Notes under the pieces: model-generated
The model's database searches: none
Told to the model about the DNA's origin: nothing
The model's input: only the letters and a program-made list of their open reading frames with translations
Shown: positions 8,155 to 18,280 of the stretch, piece after piece
Numbering within the stretch: the stretch's first letter is position 1
How the letters are laid out: the number at the start of each line of letters is the position of its first letter
Program-made: the position numbers and the translations under genes
Origin: Ochrobactrum sp. CM-21-5
GTDB lineage: Bacteria; Pseudomonadota; Alphaproteobacteria; Rhizobiales; Rhizobiaceae
NCBI RefSeq assembly: GCF_014253075.1
Contig: NZ_JACLZJ010000007.1
Coordinates: 1-64,000 of the forward strand
Direction: 5' to 3'
DNA: 64,000 nt

Positions 8155-8165
8155 CCCCCCCCCCC
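8155..8165. repeat. Homopolymer of 11 C upstream of merR
   Basis: Eleven consecutive C on the plus strand (G in the merR sense) lie about 50 bases before the chosen merR start. Such tracts slip readily during replication. Here the tract could change promoter spacing, or the frame of an N-terminally extended MerR. It could equally be a sequencing-length error. Confidence 0.9.
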
Positions 8166-8452
8166 GATGTATCGACGTGCAAAAGCGCCGACCGACATTT
8201 CATCGCTCCCACAATACTTCCGTTCTTCCAAACCGATGAACGCGCTCCCCGAACGGCGCGTGCTTAGATAGCGACGCTTCTCGCCGATTTTGCGAACGAA
8301 ACCTACGACCGCCGCTAAAACCACTACAAAACCGCATATATTAACGACTTGTTTACCACGTTTGTACGAATGTTAGCAGAGCAAATAGTTGCGATCGCGT
8401 GCTTGTCGAATTTGTTTGTGGCTATCTCTATCATTGGAAAAGTGAATTTCTC
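8166..8452. other. Intergenic region between merR and podJ
   Basis: No gene is recognisable. The stretch must carry the promoters for both divergent genes. The ribosome binding site for podJ is weak (GGAAAAGTG around 8438-8446). Confidence 0.45.
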
Positions 8453-11400
8453 ATGGCAAATCCAGATCTGGCATCAGGTTCACAATCCATAATAGAGGAG
8501 CTCAACGCACGCCGCGAACGCCGCCCGGCCTCCACTGCTATGGACGAGTTGAATCGCACACTTGCCGGACTGGAAAGGCGCTTGACGGAACTGGGACAAG
8601 ATATGCCCCCCGCTCCTCATCACGACACACGCAAATCCGCCAATGACAGCATAGCAAGCCTCGCAGAAATCGCCGATCATTTGCGCCGAATGCAAAACAC
8701 CGCACACGAGCAGATACCGCCGCGCAGCTACAGGCCTGACATGGAACGCGCTGCAAACGAGGGGGCTTTTTCGCAGCGTATGCGCGACGATATGGACCGT
8801 ATTGGCGATAGTGTCCGCCGGCTCGCAGCGCAAAGCGGCGACACCACTACGCTTGGCGTCATCGAAGATACGCATTCGCAGCAGAACCCCACATCGCCGG
8901 ACGGGGATATACTGCGCCAGATCGACGACCGGCTCAATGAAATCAGCCGCGCCATCATTGTATCGAACAGGACCTCGCAACCCGATCAGGATGAAGGCAG
9001 ACGGCTGGAACGCATCGAAGACCAGTTGCTGGAACTGTCCGAGCAGCTGAACAGCTCCGCCGTTCAGCTGCATTCAGATGCGCTGTATCGCAAGCTCGGC
9101 GAGTTGTCGCAGCGGATCGAAGTGCTTGGTGCAAACGCAAGCCTACCGGACCGGGTTGTCGAGCAGTTGGCCCAGCAGGTCAACCTTCTTGCCAATCAGG
9201 TCGGTAAGGTGATGGAAAATCTCAGCCAGTCGGAATATTGCGCGGTCGACGCTCGTCTGGAGGCCATCAACCATAAGCTTGAAGCTGCGGAAAAGCGTGC
9301 CGAGGAACCGCACCCGTCCGTTCTCGACAAGATCGACCGTCGCTTTGCCGAGCTGACCGAACGGCTCGATGCGCAATACGTGCATAGCAGCCAGCATGTC
9401 GATACCCAGGCCATACACACGCTGGAGGGGCGCCTGGACGATATTTCACAGCAGATTTCACTCGGCCTCCTGCAAACAGCCCAGTATGAGAATTCAGGCC
9501 TGGCCGACAACGAGGCAATCCGTAGCCTCGAAAACCAGATCGCCAATATCGCACGCCATCTGGCGGAGCCGGTTGCCGAGCTGGCGCAGATCAGGCCGCG
9601 CCTCGATTCTATCGAGCGCTCCATCACGTCAAACAAGGAAGCCGTTCTTGACGCGGCGCGCGAGGCCGCCGAAAGCGCGGTTGCCCGCGTGTTGCAGCAC
9701 GGTTCACAAAACGATACCGCAATCGCCCGCCAGCTTGCAGATGACATGAAGTCACTCGAAGTCCTGGCTCGCAACGCGGACGAACGTAACGGCAAGACGT
9801 TCGAAGCAGTGCACGATACGCTGGTGAAGATTGTCGATCGGCTGGCGAAACTGGAACGGGATCTGGGTTCAAAAGGCGAAACCGGTTCTGACGCCGAAAA
9901 TTTGTCGAGCCTGACAAATCCGGTTGCCGCCCAGCGTTCGGCCCCGCCGCGTTCCCCCGCTACCGCCGCAGCTCAGGCCGCTTTCGCCACCATACAAAGC
10001 GAGAGCGCGACAGCAGGCAAGCTGAATATCGAAACGACAGGAAAACCATCACTTTTTGGCGGATTTGCCAAAACAATTTGCGGGCAGCGCGTCGGGAAGA
10101 CCGAATCTGGAACCGGCAATGCACCCGAAGCCCGCAGCGTAGATAACCTGGGATCGCCGTCATTTGAAAGCGATCTTGCCGCCATTGATCCCATCATCCG
10201 TACCGAGCCGGAGCGGGCGCCGGAGCAGAGCGGCGAAGGCATGCCGGACCTCAACTCCATCATGCGTCGCGTGCGCGAAGAGCGCCGTCAGCGAGAGGAT
10301 GCCGCCGATGCGGCCCTAGCCACCAACGGCAAGGTAGACTTCATCACCGCAGCCCGACGTGCCGCCCAACTTGCTGCAACAGAATCCGAACAGCTGCAAA
10401 AGGGCGCCGTCAAAGGCACCGGCAAAAAGAAGTCCTCGGTTGGAGACGTCCTTCAGCGCCAGCGGAAACCGATCCTCATGGCCATCGGCGCGATTATGAT
10501 TGCAATGGCTGGTCTTCAGATCGGATCCGCATTCCTTAAACGTGACAAATCGGTAGAAACGACCATCGATGCCGCACCGCAAGAAGCGGAAGTTCCGGTT
10601 TCCAGCGCCGCTATCACGCCGGTCGATGAGGTAGGGGCACAGAATGTGACGCAAGCTCCCGAAGTCTTGCAAGAAGCGGCTCCAGCGCCGCAAATGGTCG
10701 AACCGCGTCATGAGAACGTGCAAACGGAAAACACTGCCACTGCAGCGTCAACCAGCGAACTGGAAACAACCCCAGCACCAGAGCGGACAGGTGCTCCGGC
10801 TGAATCTGCCGCGCTGGAAGCCCCATCGACATTGACTGCAATTCCCGCCATCCCAAAAGAAGCCGGGCCAGCCGCATTGCGGGAGGCTGCAGCCAAGGGC
10901 GACACGCGCGCATTGTTTGAGATCGGCAATCGCTACATGGAAGGTCGCGAGGTGACGGCCGATTTCGCCAAGGCTGCAAAATGGTACGACTATGCCGCCG
11001 CTCAGGGCTTTGCACCGGCGCAGTATCGTCTCGGCAATTTCAACGAGAAGGGGCTCGGCATGCCCCGTGACCTGAAAAAGGCAAAAACCTGGTATCAGCT
11101 CTCTGCCCAGCAAGGCAATGCCAGCGCCATGCATAATCTCGCGGTTCTGTTCGCCTCCGGTGCAAATGGAACACCCGACAACACATCCGCTGTACGCTGG
11201 TTTACCGACGCTGCCGAACTCGGTGTGAAGGACAGCCAGTTCAATCTTGGCATTCTGGCCGCCAAAGGTATAGGCATGCCGGTTAGCCTGGAAGAAAGTT
11301 ACAAGTGGTTCGCTCTTGCCGCCAAGGCGGGTGACACGGATGCCGCCGAAAAACGTGACGAGATCGCCAAGGCCATGAAACCGGAACAGCTTGAACGCGC

Positions 11401-11701
11401 GAAGGCTGCGGTTGAACTGTGGAAAGCCAAGCCGCTTAACGAGGCGACCAACTCCATCGACGTTCCGGATGCGTGGACCGAAGACAAGGTAATGACCACC
11501 GGCTCGGTGGATATGAAGAAAGCGGTTCGCAATATCCAGCTTATCTTGCAAAAAAACGGTTACGATGTGGGCACCGCCGACGGCCTGATGGGCGTCAAGA
11601 CCCGCAGTGCGATTTCTGCTTTCCAGAAAGCAAACGGTCAGAAACCGACCGGCGAGGTGGATCAGAAGCTGGTGCAACTGCTGCTCGAAAAGAACAAGTA
11701 A
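8453..11701 (+). CDS. podJ: PodJ-like polar localization protein with Sel1 repeats and a peptidoglycan-binding domain
   Basis: The 1082-residue protein has a long cytoplasmic coiled-coil half (about 30-470) rich in Glu, Leu, Gln and Arg. A low-complexity linker and one transmembrane helix follow (about 673-695, KPILMAIGAIMIAMAGLQIG). After a Pro/Ala/Glu-rich periplasmic stretch come Sel1 repeats (about 815-960: AKAAKWYDYAAAQGFAPAQY and later copies). A C-terminal PG_binding_1 domain ends the protein (about 1022-1080, AVRNIQLILQKNGYDVGTADG). This order is that of PodJ, which organises the cell pole in Caulobacter and Rhizobiales. The ATG at 8453 is chosen over an upstream TTG-type start because it begins the conserved region. 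Confidence 0.83.
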   Translation: MANPDLASGSQSIIEELNARRERRPASTAMDELNRTLAGLERRLTELGQDMPPAPHHDTRKSANDSIASLAEIADHLRRMQNTAHEQIPPRSYRPDMERAANEGAFSQRMRDDMDRIGDSVRRLAAQSGDTTTLGVIEDTHSQQNPTSPDGDILRQIDDRLNEISRAIIVSNRTSQPDQDEGRRLERIEDQLLELSEQLNSSAVQLHSDALYRKLGELSQRIEVLGANASLPDRVVEQLAQQVNLLANQVGKVMENLSQSEYCAVDARLEAINHKLEAAEKRAEEPHPSVLDKIDRRFAELTERLDAQYVHSSQHVDTQAIHTLEGRLDDISQQISLGLLQTAQYENSGLADNEAIRSLENQIANIARHLAEPVAELAQIRPRLDSIERSITSNKEAVLDAAREAAESAVARVLQHGSQNDTAIARQLADDMKSLEVLARNADERNGKTFEAVHDTLVKIVDRLAKLERDLGSKGETGSDAENLSSLTNPVAAQRSAPPRSPATAAAQAAFATIQSESATAGKLNIETTGKPSLFGGFAKTICGQRVGKTESGTGNAPEARSVDNLGSPSFESDLAAIDPIIRTEPERAPEQSGEGMPDLNSIMRRVREERRQREDAADAALATNGKVDFITAARRAAQLAATESEQLQKGAVKGTGKKKSSVGDVLQRQRKPILMAIGAIMIAMAGLQIGSAFLKRDKSVETTIDAAPQEAEVPVSSAAITPVDEVGAQNVTQAPEVLQEAAPAPQMVEPRHENVQTENTATAASTSELETTPAPERTGAPAESAALEAPSTLTAIPAIPKEAGPAALREAAAKGDTRALFEIGNRYMEGREVTADFAKAAKWYDYAAAQGFAPAQYRLGNFNEKGLGMPRDLKKAKTWYQLSAQQGNASAMHNLAVLFASGANGTPDNTSAVRWFTDAAELGVKDSQFNLGILAAKGIGMPVSLEESYKWFALAAKAGDTDAAEKRDEIAKAMKPEQLERAKAAVELWKAKPLNEATNSIDVPDAWTEDKVMTTGSVDMKKAVRNIQLILQKNGYDVGTADGLMGVKTRSAISAFQKANGQKPTGEVDQKLVQLLLEKNK

Positions 11702-12020
11702 CCTCAATAGAATTGCGCCCTATCGTTGCGGTGCCGGATATTTTGATCCCGCATCGCAATTCGTCGCTCAAAAATGATCTCTGGCGTCAAATTTTATTTT
11801 AAAGCCATAGACTTGGGCTAATTGCTTGCCACAGTTGTTCAGGTGTGGCCGCCAGAACGATGATTGCAGGAAAGTTACACTTCTTCCGCAAGGTAACTCT
11901 ATCGGCAATCGACATTTGACTTCACGCCTGCGACGGAGCAAGACCATATCAGACAGACCTTGCGGAAGAGCGCAACCGCAAGTGGACTGCTTGTCATGCG
12001 TTGTAAAACCGGGCTCGGAA
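11702..12020. other. Intergenic region between podJ and the TauE/SafE gene
   Basis: About 320 bp. One frame stays open through it into the permease gene but has no family resemblance, and I treat it as non-coding. No terminator with a T-run is visible after podJ. Confidence 0.45.
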
Positions 12021-12941
12021 TTGGGTATTTATCTTCCCATTGCGGAATTGTCGGTCAACATGCTGGTTCTGCTCGGCATGGGCGCAGCTGTGGGCTTTCT
12101 CTCAGGCTTGTTCGGGGTCGGCGGCGGTTTCCTCATCACACCGCTGCTGATATTTTATAACATCCCACCTGCCATCGCGGTCGCCACCGGCGCCAATCAA
12201 GTTATAGCGTCGTCTGTCTCCGGTGCGCTTGCCCATTTCAAGCGGCGTACACTGGATATCAAGCTCGGGCTTTTTCTGGTCGCCGGCGGCATATTGGGTG
12301 CGCTTATCGGCATATTCGTCTTCTCGTGGCTGCGCGATCTCGGCCAGCTCGACCTGATCGTCTCCATTTTGTACGTTTTCTTTCTCGGCACCGTCGGCGG
12401 CCTGATGCTGGTGGAAAGCCTGCGTGCATTGCGACGTGTGAAGAAGGGGCAGGCAGGCCCGGCCAGACGCTCCGGGCAGCACACCTGGATACACCGCCTG
12501 CCCTTCAAAATGCGGTTTCGGACCTCCACCATCTATGTCAGCATCATCCCGGTACTAGGTATCGGCTTTTTCATCGGCCTTCTGTCGTCGGTGATGGGTG
12601 TCGGCGGCGGCTTCATCATGGTTCCGGCGCTGATCTATCTCCTGCACGTGCCTACGAATGTTGTCGTTGGAACTTCGCTGTTCCAGATTACATTCGTGAC
12701 CGCCTTCACAACTGTCATGCAGGCGACCACCAACCAGTCCATCGATATCGTACTTGCTTTTCTATTGATGGTGGGCGGCGTGATCGGCGCGCAATATGGC
12801 GCGCGCGCGGGCCAAAAGCTGCGCGGTGAGCAATTGCGCCTGCTGCTGGCGTTGCTGGTCCTGTCCGTAGGTCTACGACTGGCTTTCGGGCTATTTGTAC
12901 GACCCGACAATCTGTTCTCGATCTCGATTGCGGATATGTGA
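12021..12941 (+). CDS. TauE/SafE-family sulfite exporter-type permease
   Basis: This 306-residue membrane protein has two homologous halves. Each begins with the family motif: GFLSGLFGVGGGFLITPLLI near residue 25, and GLLSSVMGVGGGFIMVPALI near residue 190. TauE/SafE proteins export sulfite, sulfoacetate or related organosulfur anions. The TTG at 12021 gives the start MGIYLPIAELSVN seen in rhizobial relatives. The ATG at 12060 is an alternative that would trim 13 residues. The next gene begins one base after its TGA, so the pair is translationally linked. Confidence 0.9.
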   Translation: MGIYLPIAELSVNMLVLLGMGAAVGFLSGLFGVGGGFLITPLLIFYNIPPAIAVATGANQVIASSVSGALAHFKRRTLDIKLGLFLVAGGILGALIGIFVFSWLRDLGQLDLIVSILYVFFLGTVGGLMLVESLRALRRVKKGQAGPARRSGQHTWIHRLPFKMRFRTSTIYVSIIPVLGIGFFIGLLSSVMGVGGGFIMVPALIYLLHVPTNVVVGTSLFQITFVTAFTTVMQATTNQSIDIVLAFLLMVGGVIGAQYGARAGQKLRGEQLRLLLALLVLSVGLRLAFGLFVRPDNLFSISIADM

Positions 12942-12942
12942 G

Positions 12943-13767
12943 ATGCGGAGTTTGCCCCTCCTCTCCGCATTGCTGCTTTCCCTGATGATGGGCACGACCT
13001 CAGCGCAGATCAACGCGAGCGGCGAAGGCAACAGTGTCCCGCAATTGCAGAACCCCGCCGACGAAACCATCGAAATCGGACTTTCCACGGAAACCATTGC
13101 CATTACCTCCAATTTTGGCGGCACGGATCTCACCATTTTCGGCGCGCTCGACAATGCGGACCCAATGATTCAACGGCAGGGTCGCTACGACATCGTCGTT
13201 GTACTACAGGGTCCGTCCCGCGATCTGGTAGTTCGCAAGAAGGAACGCTATCTCGGTGTCTGGGTGAATGCGGATTCCGAAACCTTCCTGGGCGTTCCGC
13301 TGTCCTATGCGTTGGCGTCAACTCGCAACTTGCAGGACATCGCAGATGAAAAACTCTACCGGCAGCTATCAGTCGGCGTGCATAATTTCTATCTGAACCC
13401 GGAAGACCCAACCAGTCTTTCCAGCAATATTCAAAGGTTCGGCGAAGAATTGCGGGCGGCGAAAATCCGTCAGGGGCTCTATAGCCAGCGTGTCGGCGGC
13501 GTGGAATTCGTTTCGCGCACGCTGTTTCGCGCCACCTTGACCCTGCCCGCCAATGTGCCGGTGGGGCGGCATCGTGCGCGCGCCCTGCTTTTCCGCAATG
13601 GCGTTTTCCTGCGCGAGGCTAACGCCAGCCTCGAAATCGTCAAGGCCGGACTGGAACAAAGCGTCTATGACGCCGCGCATCAGCAGAGCTTCCTCTACGG
13701 TCTGTTTGCTGTTTTCCTCGCCGTGTTCACTGGCTGGTTCGGGCGCTTGTTGTTCAGAAAAGATTAA
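12943..13767 (+). CDS. Alph_Pro_TM (TIGR02186) family membrane-anchored protein
   Basis: The 274-residue protein has a signal peptide (MRSLPLLSALLLSLMMG, cleavage near TSAQ). A periplasmic domain follows (ETIAITSNFGGTDLTIFGAL, then DIVVVLQGPSRDLVVRKK). It ends in one C-terminal membrane helix (LYGLFAVFLAVFTGWFGRLLF). This is the Alph_Pro_TM family, found only in alphaproteobacteria and typically next to TauE/SafE permeases as here. The function is not established; a role as periplasmic partner of the permease is an inference from the conserved pairing and the TGA-G-ATG junction. Confidence 0.9.
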   Translation: MRSLPLLSALLLSLMMGTTSAQINASGEGNSVPQLQNPADETIEIGLSTETIAITSNFGGTDLTIFGALDNADPMIQRQGRYDIVVVLQGPSRDLVVRKKERYLGVWVNADSETFLGVPLSYALASTRNLQDIADEKLYRQLSVGVHNFYLNPEDPTSLSSNIQRFGEELRAAKIRQGLYSQRVGGVEFVSRTLFRATLTLPANVPVGRHRARALLFRNGVFLREANASLEIVKAGLEQSVYDAAHQQSFLYGLFAVFLAVFTGWFGRLLFRKD

Positions 13768-13861
13768 GCGCCGATCTAATTCGGCCAGATCGAAATGCTC
13801 CAACCATTTTTTTACACATGTCTTTACCCAAGAATCGGCTCACGCCTTTGGGAAACATACT

Positions 13862-14578
13862 CTAGCCGCCACATAGCGCGCCCCGCGCAACAGGATAGAC
13901 CTTGCCCTGCCCCAGCATGTAAGCGCGCAATCTTTCATCGATGAAAAGCCCACGAAAGGCTCGATCCAGCACATTAAGCGCACCCGTATAGGCGCCGAAT
14001 GCAGGCATGATAAGCCTTTCACCATCGCTGATGAAACACGGACGGCGCACGGAACGCCCACGCCGCACAATGCGCGCCGCCGGATGAAGGTGACCGGCGA
14101 TTTCACCCTGACCCGATTTGCGCGACGGTTCATGCCGGAACGTAAGCGAACCGACAGCCAGTTCTTCCACGCAATCGCCCGGCAGATCGACCGGTCGTTC
14201 AGGATCGTGATTGCCGGTAATCCAGAACCAATCGCGGTGTTCCACCAGTGATTTCAGCCGGATGGCATAAAGCGACGGCAGACGTTCGCTGGCCTTTGGA
14301 TCGTGAAAGCTATCGCCCAGGCTGATGACCGTCCTGGGCTGATAGCGCGCAACCGCAGACGCCAGCATATCAAGGGTGACCGCCGTATCATAAGGCGGGA
14401 TGAGCTGTCCGCGGCGCGCAAAAGACGAGCCCTTTTCCAGATGCAGGTCTGAGACGACCAACATTTGCAAATCGGGCAGGAACAGCGCGCCGGACGGATC
14501 GCAGATGGTGGCAATCCCACGCACCTCCGCATGTGCCAGGCTATACGTCTCTCCGTTTCCCCAGACCGCAGCCCTCAT
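13862..14578 (-). CDS. pdeM: Ligase-associated DNA damage response endonuclease PdeM
   Basis: This 238-residue calcineurin-like metallophosphoesterase carries the metal-binding motifs in order. They are SDLHLEKG (residue about 43), GDSFHD (about 87), TGNHDPE (about 120), and GEIAGHLHPAAR (about 159). PdeM accompanies the helicase, exonuclease and ligase of the ligase-associated DNA damage response cluster, all present here. Its ATG overlaps the helicase stop by four bases (14575-14578, ATGA), so it is translated from the same message. It acts in the cytoplasm on DNA ends or strands; the exact substrate is not defined by the sequence. Confidence 0.93.
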   Translation of the reverse strand: MRAAVWGNGETYSLAHAEVRGIATICDPSGALFLPDLQMLVVSDLHLEKGSSFARRGQLIPPYDTAVTLDMLASAVARYQPRTVISLGDSFHDPKASERLPSLYAIRLKSLVEHRDWFWITGNHDPERPVDLPGDCVEELAVGSLTFRHEPSRKSGQGEIAGHLHPAARIVRRGRSVRRPCFISDGERLIMPAFGAYTGALNVLDRAFRGLFIDERLRAYMLGQGKVYPVARGALCGG

Positions 14579-17091
14579 TGCATTGCATCCCTGATCAGGT
14601 CTTCCGCCGCCTCTTCAAGCAGCATTTCGTCACCCTCGCCCGCCACACGCTCGCGCCCGATTTCAAGCATCACCGGCAGCGCCAGCGGCGAAATACGATC
14701 CAGCGGTTTATGCAAAATATGCCCTTTCACACGTGCCAGCATGTCGCCGAGACGCCTGATATCCAGAAGTCCCGTCGCCGCGTCCGCACGGGTTGCCTGC
14801 AACAGCACGTGGTCAGGCTCGTGGCTGCGTAGCACGTCATAGATCAAATCAGTGGACACAGTCACCTGCCGTCCGGTCTTTTCCTGCCCTGGATGGCGGC
14901 GCTCAATCAGCCCGGAAATGACAGCGCAATTGCGAAATGTCCGTTTCAGAAGATAGCTTTCATCAAGCCACGCCTCTAGATCGTCACCCAGCATGTCTTC
15001 ATCAAGCAGCTGCGACAGGCTGAGTGAACCCGAGCCTATCATCGCGCCCATGTCTTTCAGACCCCAGAGTCCCAGCGAATAATCGGTGGCAACAAAACCC
15101 AAGGGGTGTGCGCCCATGCGCTCAAGGCGGCGCGTCAGCAGCATACCGAGCGTCTGATGCGCCAACCTCCCTTCGAAGGGATAGGCGACCATATAATAGC
15201 GTCCACCGCGCGGAAAACTCTCGATCAGCAGTTCGTCCGTGCGCGGCAGAACGGATTTCCATTGCTGTATTTCCAGCCATTCGCGCACCTGTTCGGGCAA
15301 AAGGCTCCAACATGTGCGGTCGGCCAGCATAGCGCGGACCTGTGAGGCCAGATAGGTGGAAAGCGGAAACTTGCCGCCCGCATAGACGGGAATTTTCGCA
15401 TCCTGCCCAGCAGCATTGGAAGCAATGCATTCGTTCTCGCGAATACCCTCGAAGCGCAGCACCTTGCCCGCAAACAGGAATGTGTCGCCCGGCGTCAGGG
15501 TTTCGAGGAAATATTCCTCGATCCGGCCAAGGACACGTCCGCCTCTGGCATTGCCGCCCTTGCCGCCGCGCGTGAGCCGGACGTTCAGCTCCGGCGCCTC
15601 AACAATTGTGCCGATGTTGAGGCGATACTGCTGCGCGATACGCGGGTTGGAAATGCGCCAGGTGCCATCGACGGTCTTGCGGATTTTTGCAAAGCGTTCG
15701 TATGTCTTGAGCGCATAGCCGCCTGTCGCCACGAAATCGAGAACCTGATCGAAACGCTTGCGTGGAAGGTTGGAATAAGGCGCCGCGCTCCGCACTTCCC
15801 CATAAAGCTGATCCGCGTTGAACGGCTCGGCGCAAGCCATGCCAAGCACATGCTGTGCCAGTACATCCAGCGCACCATCGACCAAAGGCGGCGTATCCTG
15901 CGCACCCAGATAGTTGGCGTCAAGCGCTGCGCGGCATTCCATCACCTCGAAGCGGTTCGCAGGCACCAGAATGGCACGGCTCGGTTCATCCATGCGGTGA
16001 TTGGCGCGTCCAATGCGCTGGGCCAGGCGGCTTGCACCTTTCGGTGCGCCAACGTGAATTACCAAGTCCACGTCACCCCAGTCGATACCGAGATCGAGCG
16101 TCGAAGTCGCAACAACGGCGCGCAAGCTATTGGCAGCCATGGCCTGCTCGACCTTGCGGCGCTGGCTAGCATCCAGCGAGCCGTGATGCAGCGCAATCGG
16201 CAGAGTATCCTCATTGACCCGCCACAGCTCCTGAAACAGCATTTCCGCCTGGCTGCGCGTATTGACGAAAAGCAATGTCGTGCGATGCGCGCGGATCGCC
16301 TCGTAAATATCGGGGATGGCGTAGCGCGATGAATGCCCTGACCACGGCACGCGTTCCTCGGAATCGAGAATGGTGATTTCCGGTTTCGCGCCGCCCTCCA
16401 CGGTGACGAGTCCAGCTTTCGGTCCTGTGTCGTCCTGTTCTACCAACCAACGGCGCAGCGCATCCGGTTCTGCCACCGTCGCGGAGAGACCTATAGTCCG
16501 CAATTGCGGCTGCAGGCGGCGCAGGCGCGCCAGACCGAGTGCCAGCAGATGGCCGCGCTTGGAAATGACCAGAGAGTGCAACTCGTCCAGCACCACATAG
16601 CGCAGCCCCTTGAAGAACTGTTCCGCCCCTTTGGAAGCGATGAGCAATGCGAGCTGTTCTGGCGTGGTCAGGAGAATATCGGGCGGAGCCAGTTTCTGCC
16701 GCTGGCGTTTATGAGATGGCGTGTCGCCGGTGCGGGTTTCAATCGTGACATCGAGCCCCATTTCTGCCACCGGCACGGTGAGATTGCGATGAATATCGAC
16801 CGCCAGCGCCTTCAAAGGAGAAATATAGAGCGTGTGTACGCCGCGTTTGACTAGCCCGGTTTTTGCGCGTCTTCGCCGCTCCAGATCGACCAACGCAGGC
16901 AGAAAGCCGGCCAGCGTCTTGCCTGCACCGGTTGGTGCGATCAGCAATGTCGACTGTCCGTCTTCGGCTCTTGCCAGAAGTTCTAGCTGGTGCGCGCGCG
17001 GCGACCACCCATTGGCTGCGAACCATTCGACAAAACGGTCCGAGAGGGGAGAAGAAGCGGGTGTGGCAGCGGGCTTCAGGTTCAGCGTCAC
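14575..17091 (-). CDS. Ligase-associated DNA damage response DEXH-box helicase (Lhr-like)
   Basis: This 838-residue superfamily 2 helicase has Walker A APTGAGKT (about residue 52), the Walker B DELH box (about 168), SAT motif III (LSATVAEP, about 203), TSTLDLGIDWGDVD (about 333) and motif VI QRIGRANH (about 363). An Lhr-type winged-helix and C-terminal domain follow to the end. Lhr-family enzymes translocate 3'-5' and unwind DNA or RNA-DNA hybrids. It forms an operon with pdeM (4-bp overlap) and is divergent from the exonuclease gene. All four members of the repair set lie within 6 kb. Confidence 0.95.
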   Translation of the reverse strand: MTLNLKPAATPASSPLSDRFVEWFAANGWSPRAHQLELLARAEDGQSTLLIAPTGAGKTLAGFLPALVDLERRRRAKTGLVKRGVHTLYISPLKALAVDIHRNLTVPVAEMGLDVTIETRTGDTPSHKRQRQKLAPPDILLTTPEQLALLIASKGAEQFFKGLRYVVLDELHSLVISKRGHLLALGLARLRRLQPQLRTIGLSATVAEPDALRRWLVEQDDTGPKAGLVTVEGGAKPEITILDSEERVPWSGHSSRYAIPDIYEAIRAHRTTLLFVNTRSQAEMLFQELWRVNEDTLPIALHHGSLDASQRRKVEQAMAANSLRAVVATSTLDLGIDWGDVDLVIHVGAPKGASRLAQRIGRANHRMDEPSRAILVPANRFEVMECRAALDANYLGAQDTPPLVDGALDVLAQHVLGMACAEPFNADQLYGEVRSAAPYSNLPRKRFDQVLDFVATGGYALKTYERFAKIRKTVDGTWRISNPRIAQQYRLNIGTIVEAPELNVRLTRGGKGGNARGGRVLGRIEEYFLETLTPGDTFLFAGKVLRFEGIRENECIASNAAGQDAKIPVYAGGKFPLSTYLASQVRAMLADRTCWSLLPEQVREWLEIQQWKSVLPRTDELLIESFPRGGRYYMVAYPFEGRLAHQTLGMLLTRRLERMGAHPLGFVATDYSLGLWGLKDMGAMIGSGSLSLSQLLDEDMLGDDLEAWLDESYLLKRTFRNCAVISGLIERRHPGQEKTGRQVTVSTDLIYDVLRSHEPDHVLLQATRADAATGLLDIRRLGDMLARVKGHILHKPLDRISPLALPVMLEIGRERVAGEGDEMLLEEAAEDLIRDAMQ

Positions 17092-17214
17092 ACTTGCAAT
17101 CTAATCGTAGCCACGCACCGCGCCAAGGGTTTTGTTCACTTTTGTTCTCATTTTGTCAGCAGTGATTAGCCCGCTCTCTTTTCGAGGCTGGGTGGCTGAC
17201 CTATCTTGGGCCTT

Positions 17215-18228
17215 ATGCGTTTCAACGAGCTTCTCCACTCCTCTCCCAAGGGTCTCTATTGCCCGCCTGGCGATTTTTACATCGACCCGGTGCGCCCGGT
17301 AGATCGCGCGCTCATCACACATGGCCATTCGGACCACGCCCGGGCAGGACACGCCCATGTGTTGGCAACACGCGAAACGCTCGACATCATGCAGCTGCGC
17401 TACGGCCAGGGCTTTGCGGAATCCGCGCAGTCGATCCGTTTGGGTGACACATTGACGATAAGTGGCGTTCAGGTCAGTTTTCATGGTGCGGGTCATGTGC
17501 TCGGTTCGGCCCAGATCGCGGTAGAAAAGGACGGAATCCGTATCGTCGCTTCCGGCGATTACAAGCGCGCCGCAGATCCCACTTGCATGCCCTTCGAGCC
17601 GATCGCCTGCGATGTATTCATCACCGAAGCCACCTTCGCGCTGCCGGTCTTTCGCCATCCTGAAGCAGCGCATGAAATCGCAACACTTCTCAAGTCGTTG
17701 AAACAGTTTCCCGAACGCACCCACATGATAGGCGCCTATTCACTCGGCAAGGCCCAGCGGGTGATAAAACTCATCCGCGAAGCATGCTATGATGATCCGA
17801 TATATATTCACGGAGCTTTGCAAAGACTGTGCGATTATTACGAATTACAGGGCATAGATCTCGGTCCGCTCGAACTTGCCACGCTTGGACCCAACGAAAC
17901 TCCGCCCGATTTTGCGGGGAAAATCGTTGTCGGTCCGCCAACGGCCTTTTCCGACCCCTGGGCGCGACGATTTCCCGATCCGCTGCCCGCCTTTGCATCG
18001 GGCTGGATGCGCATCCGCCAGCGCGCCAAACAGCAAGGCGTGGAACTGCCGCTCATCATTTCCGATCATTGCGATTGGGACGAACTGACAGCGACCATAT
18101 CGGAAATTGCGCCTGCAGAAGTGTGGGTAACCCATGGCCGCGAGGAAGCGCTGGTTCGCTGGTGCGAGTTGCAGAACATCCCCGCGCGACCGCTCCATCT
18201 TGTCGGCTACGAAGATGAAGGAGACTAA
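17215..18228 (+). CDS. Ligase-associated DNA damage response exonuclease (metallo-beta-lactamase fold)
   Basis: This 337-residue protein has the metallo-beta-lactamase signature THGHSDHARAGH near residue 38. It continues with GAGHVLGSAQ and SGDYKR (about 95-120), and the beta-CASP-like residues EATFALPVFRH and ISDHCDWDE. This is the SNM1-like exonuclease of the ligase-associated repair cluster. It is expected to trim DNA ends with two zinc ions. The ATG at 17215 begins MRFNELL; the in-frame TTG nine bases earlier is less likely. The ligase gene follows after 52 bp on the same strand. Confidence 0.93.
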   Translation: MRFNELLHSSPKGLYCPPGDFYIDPVRPVDRALITHGHSDHARAGHAHVLATRETLDIMQLRYGQGFAESAQSIRLGDTLTISGVQVSFHGAGHVLGSAQIAVEKDGIRIVASGDYKRAADPTCMPFEPIACDVFITEATFALPVFRHPEAAHEIATLLKSLKQFPERTHMIGAYSLGKAQRVIKLIREACYDDPIYIHGALQRLCDYYELQGIDLGPLELATLGPNETPPDFAGKIVVGPPTAFSDPWARRFPDPLPAFASGWMRIRQRAKQQGVELPLIISDHCDWDELTATISEIAPAEVWVTHGREEALVRWCELQNIPARPLHLVGYEDEGD

Positions 18229-18280
18229 AGCCTGATCCCGAACAGCTGACAGGCTCTTCAGGATCGTGCGCGAAAACGAC

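Noticed and set aside
10748-11707. Long open frame (319 codons) on the minus strand across the end of podJ
   Set aside because: It lies wholly antisense to the Sel1 and peptidoglycan-binding coding region, has no family resemblance and no ribosome binding site. It reflects the codon bias of podJ.
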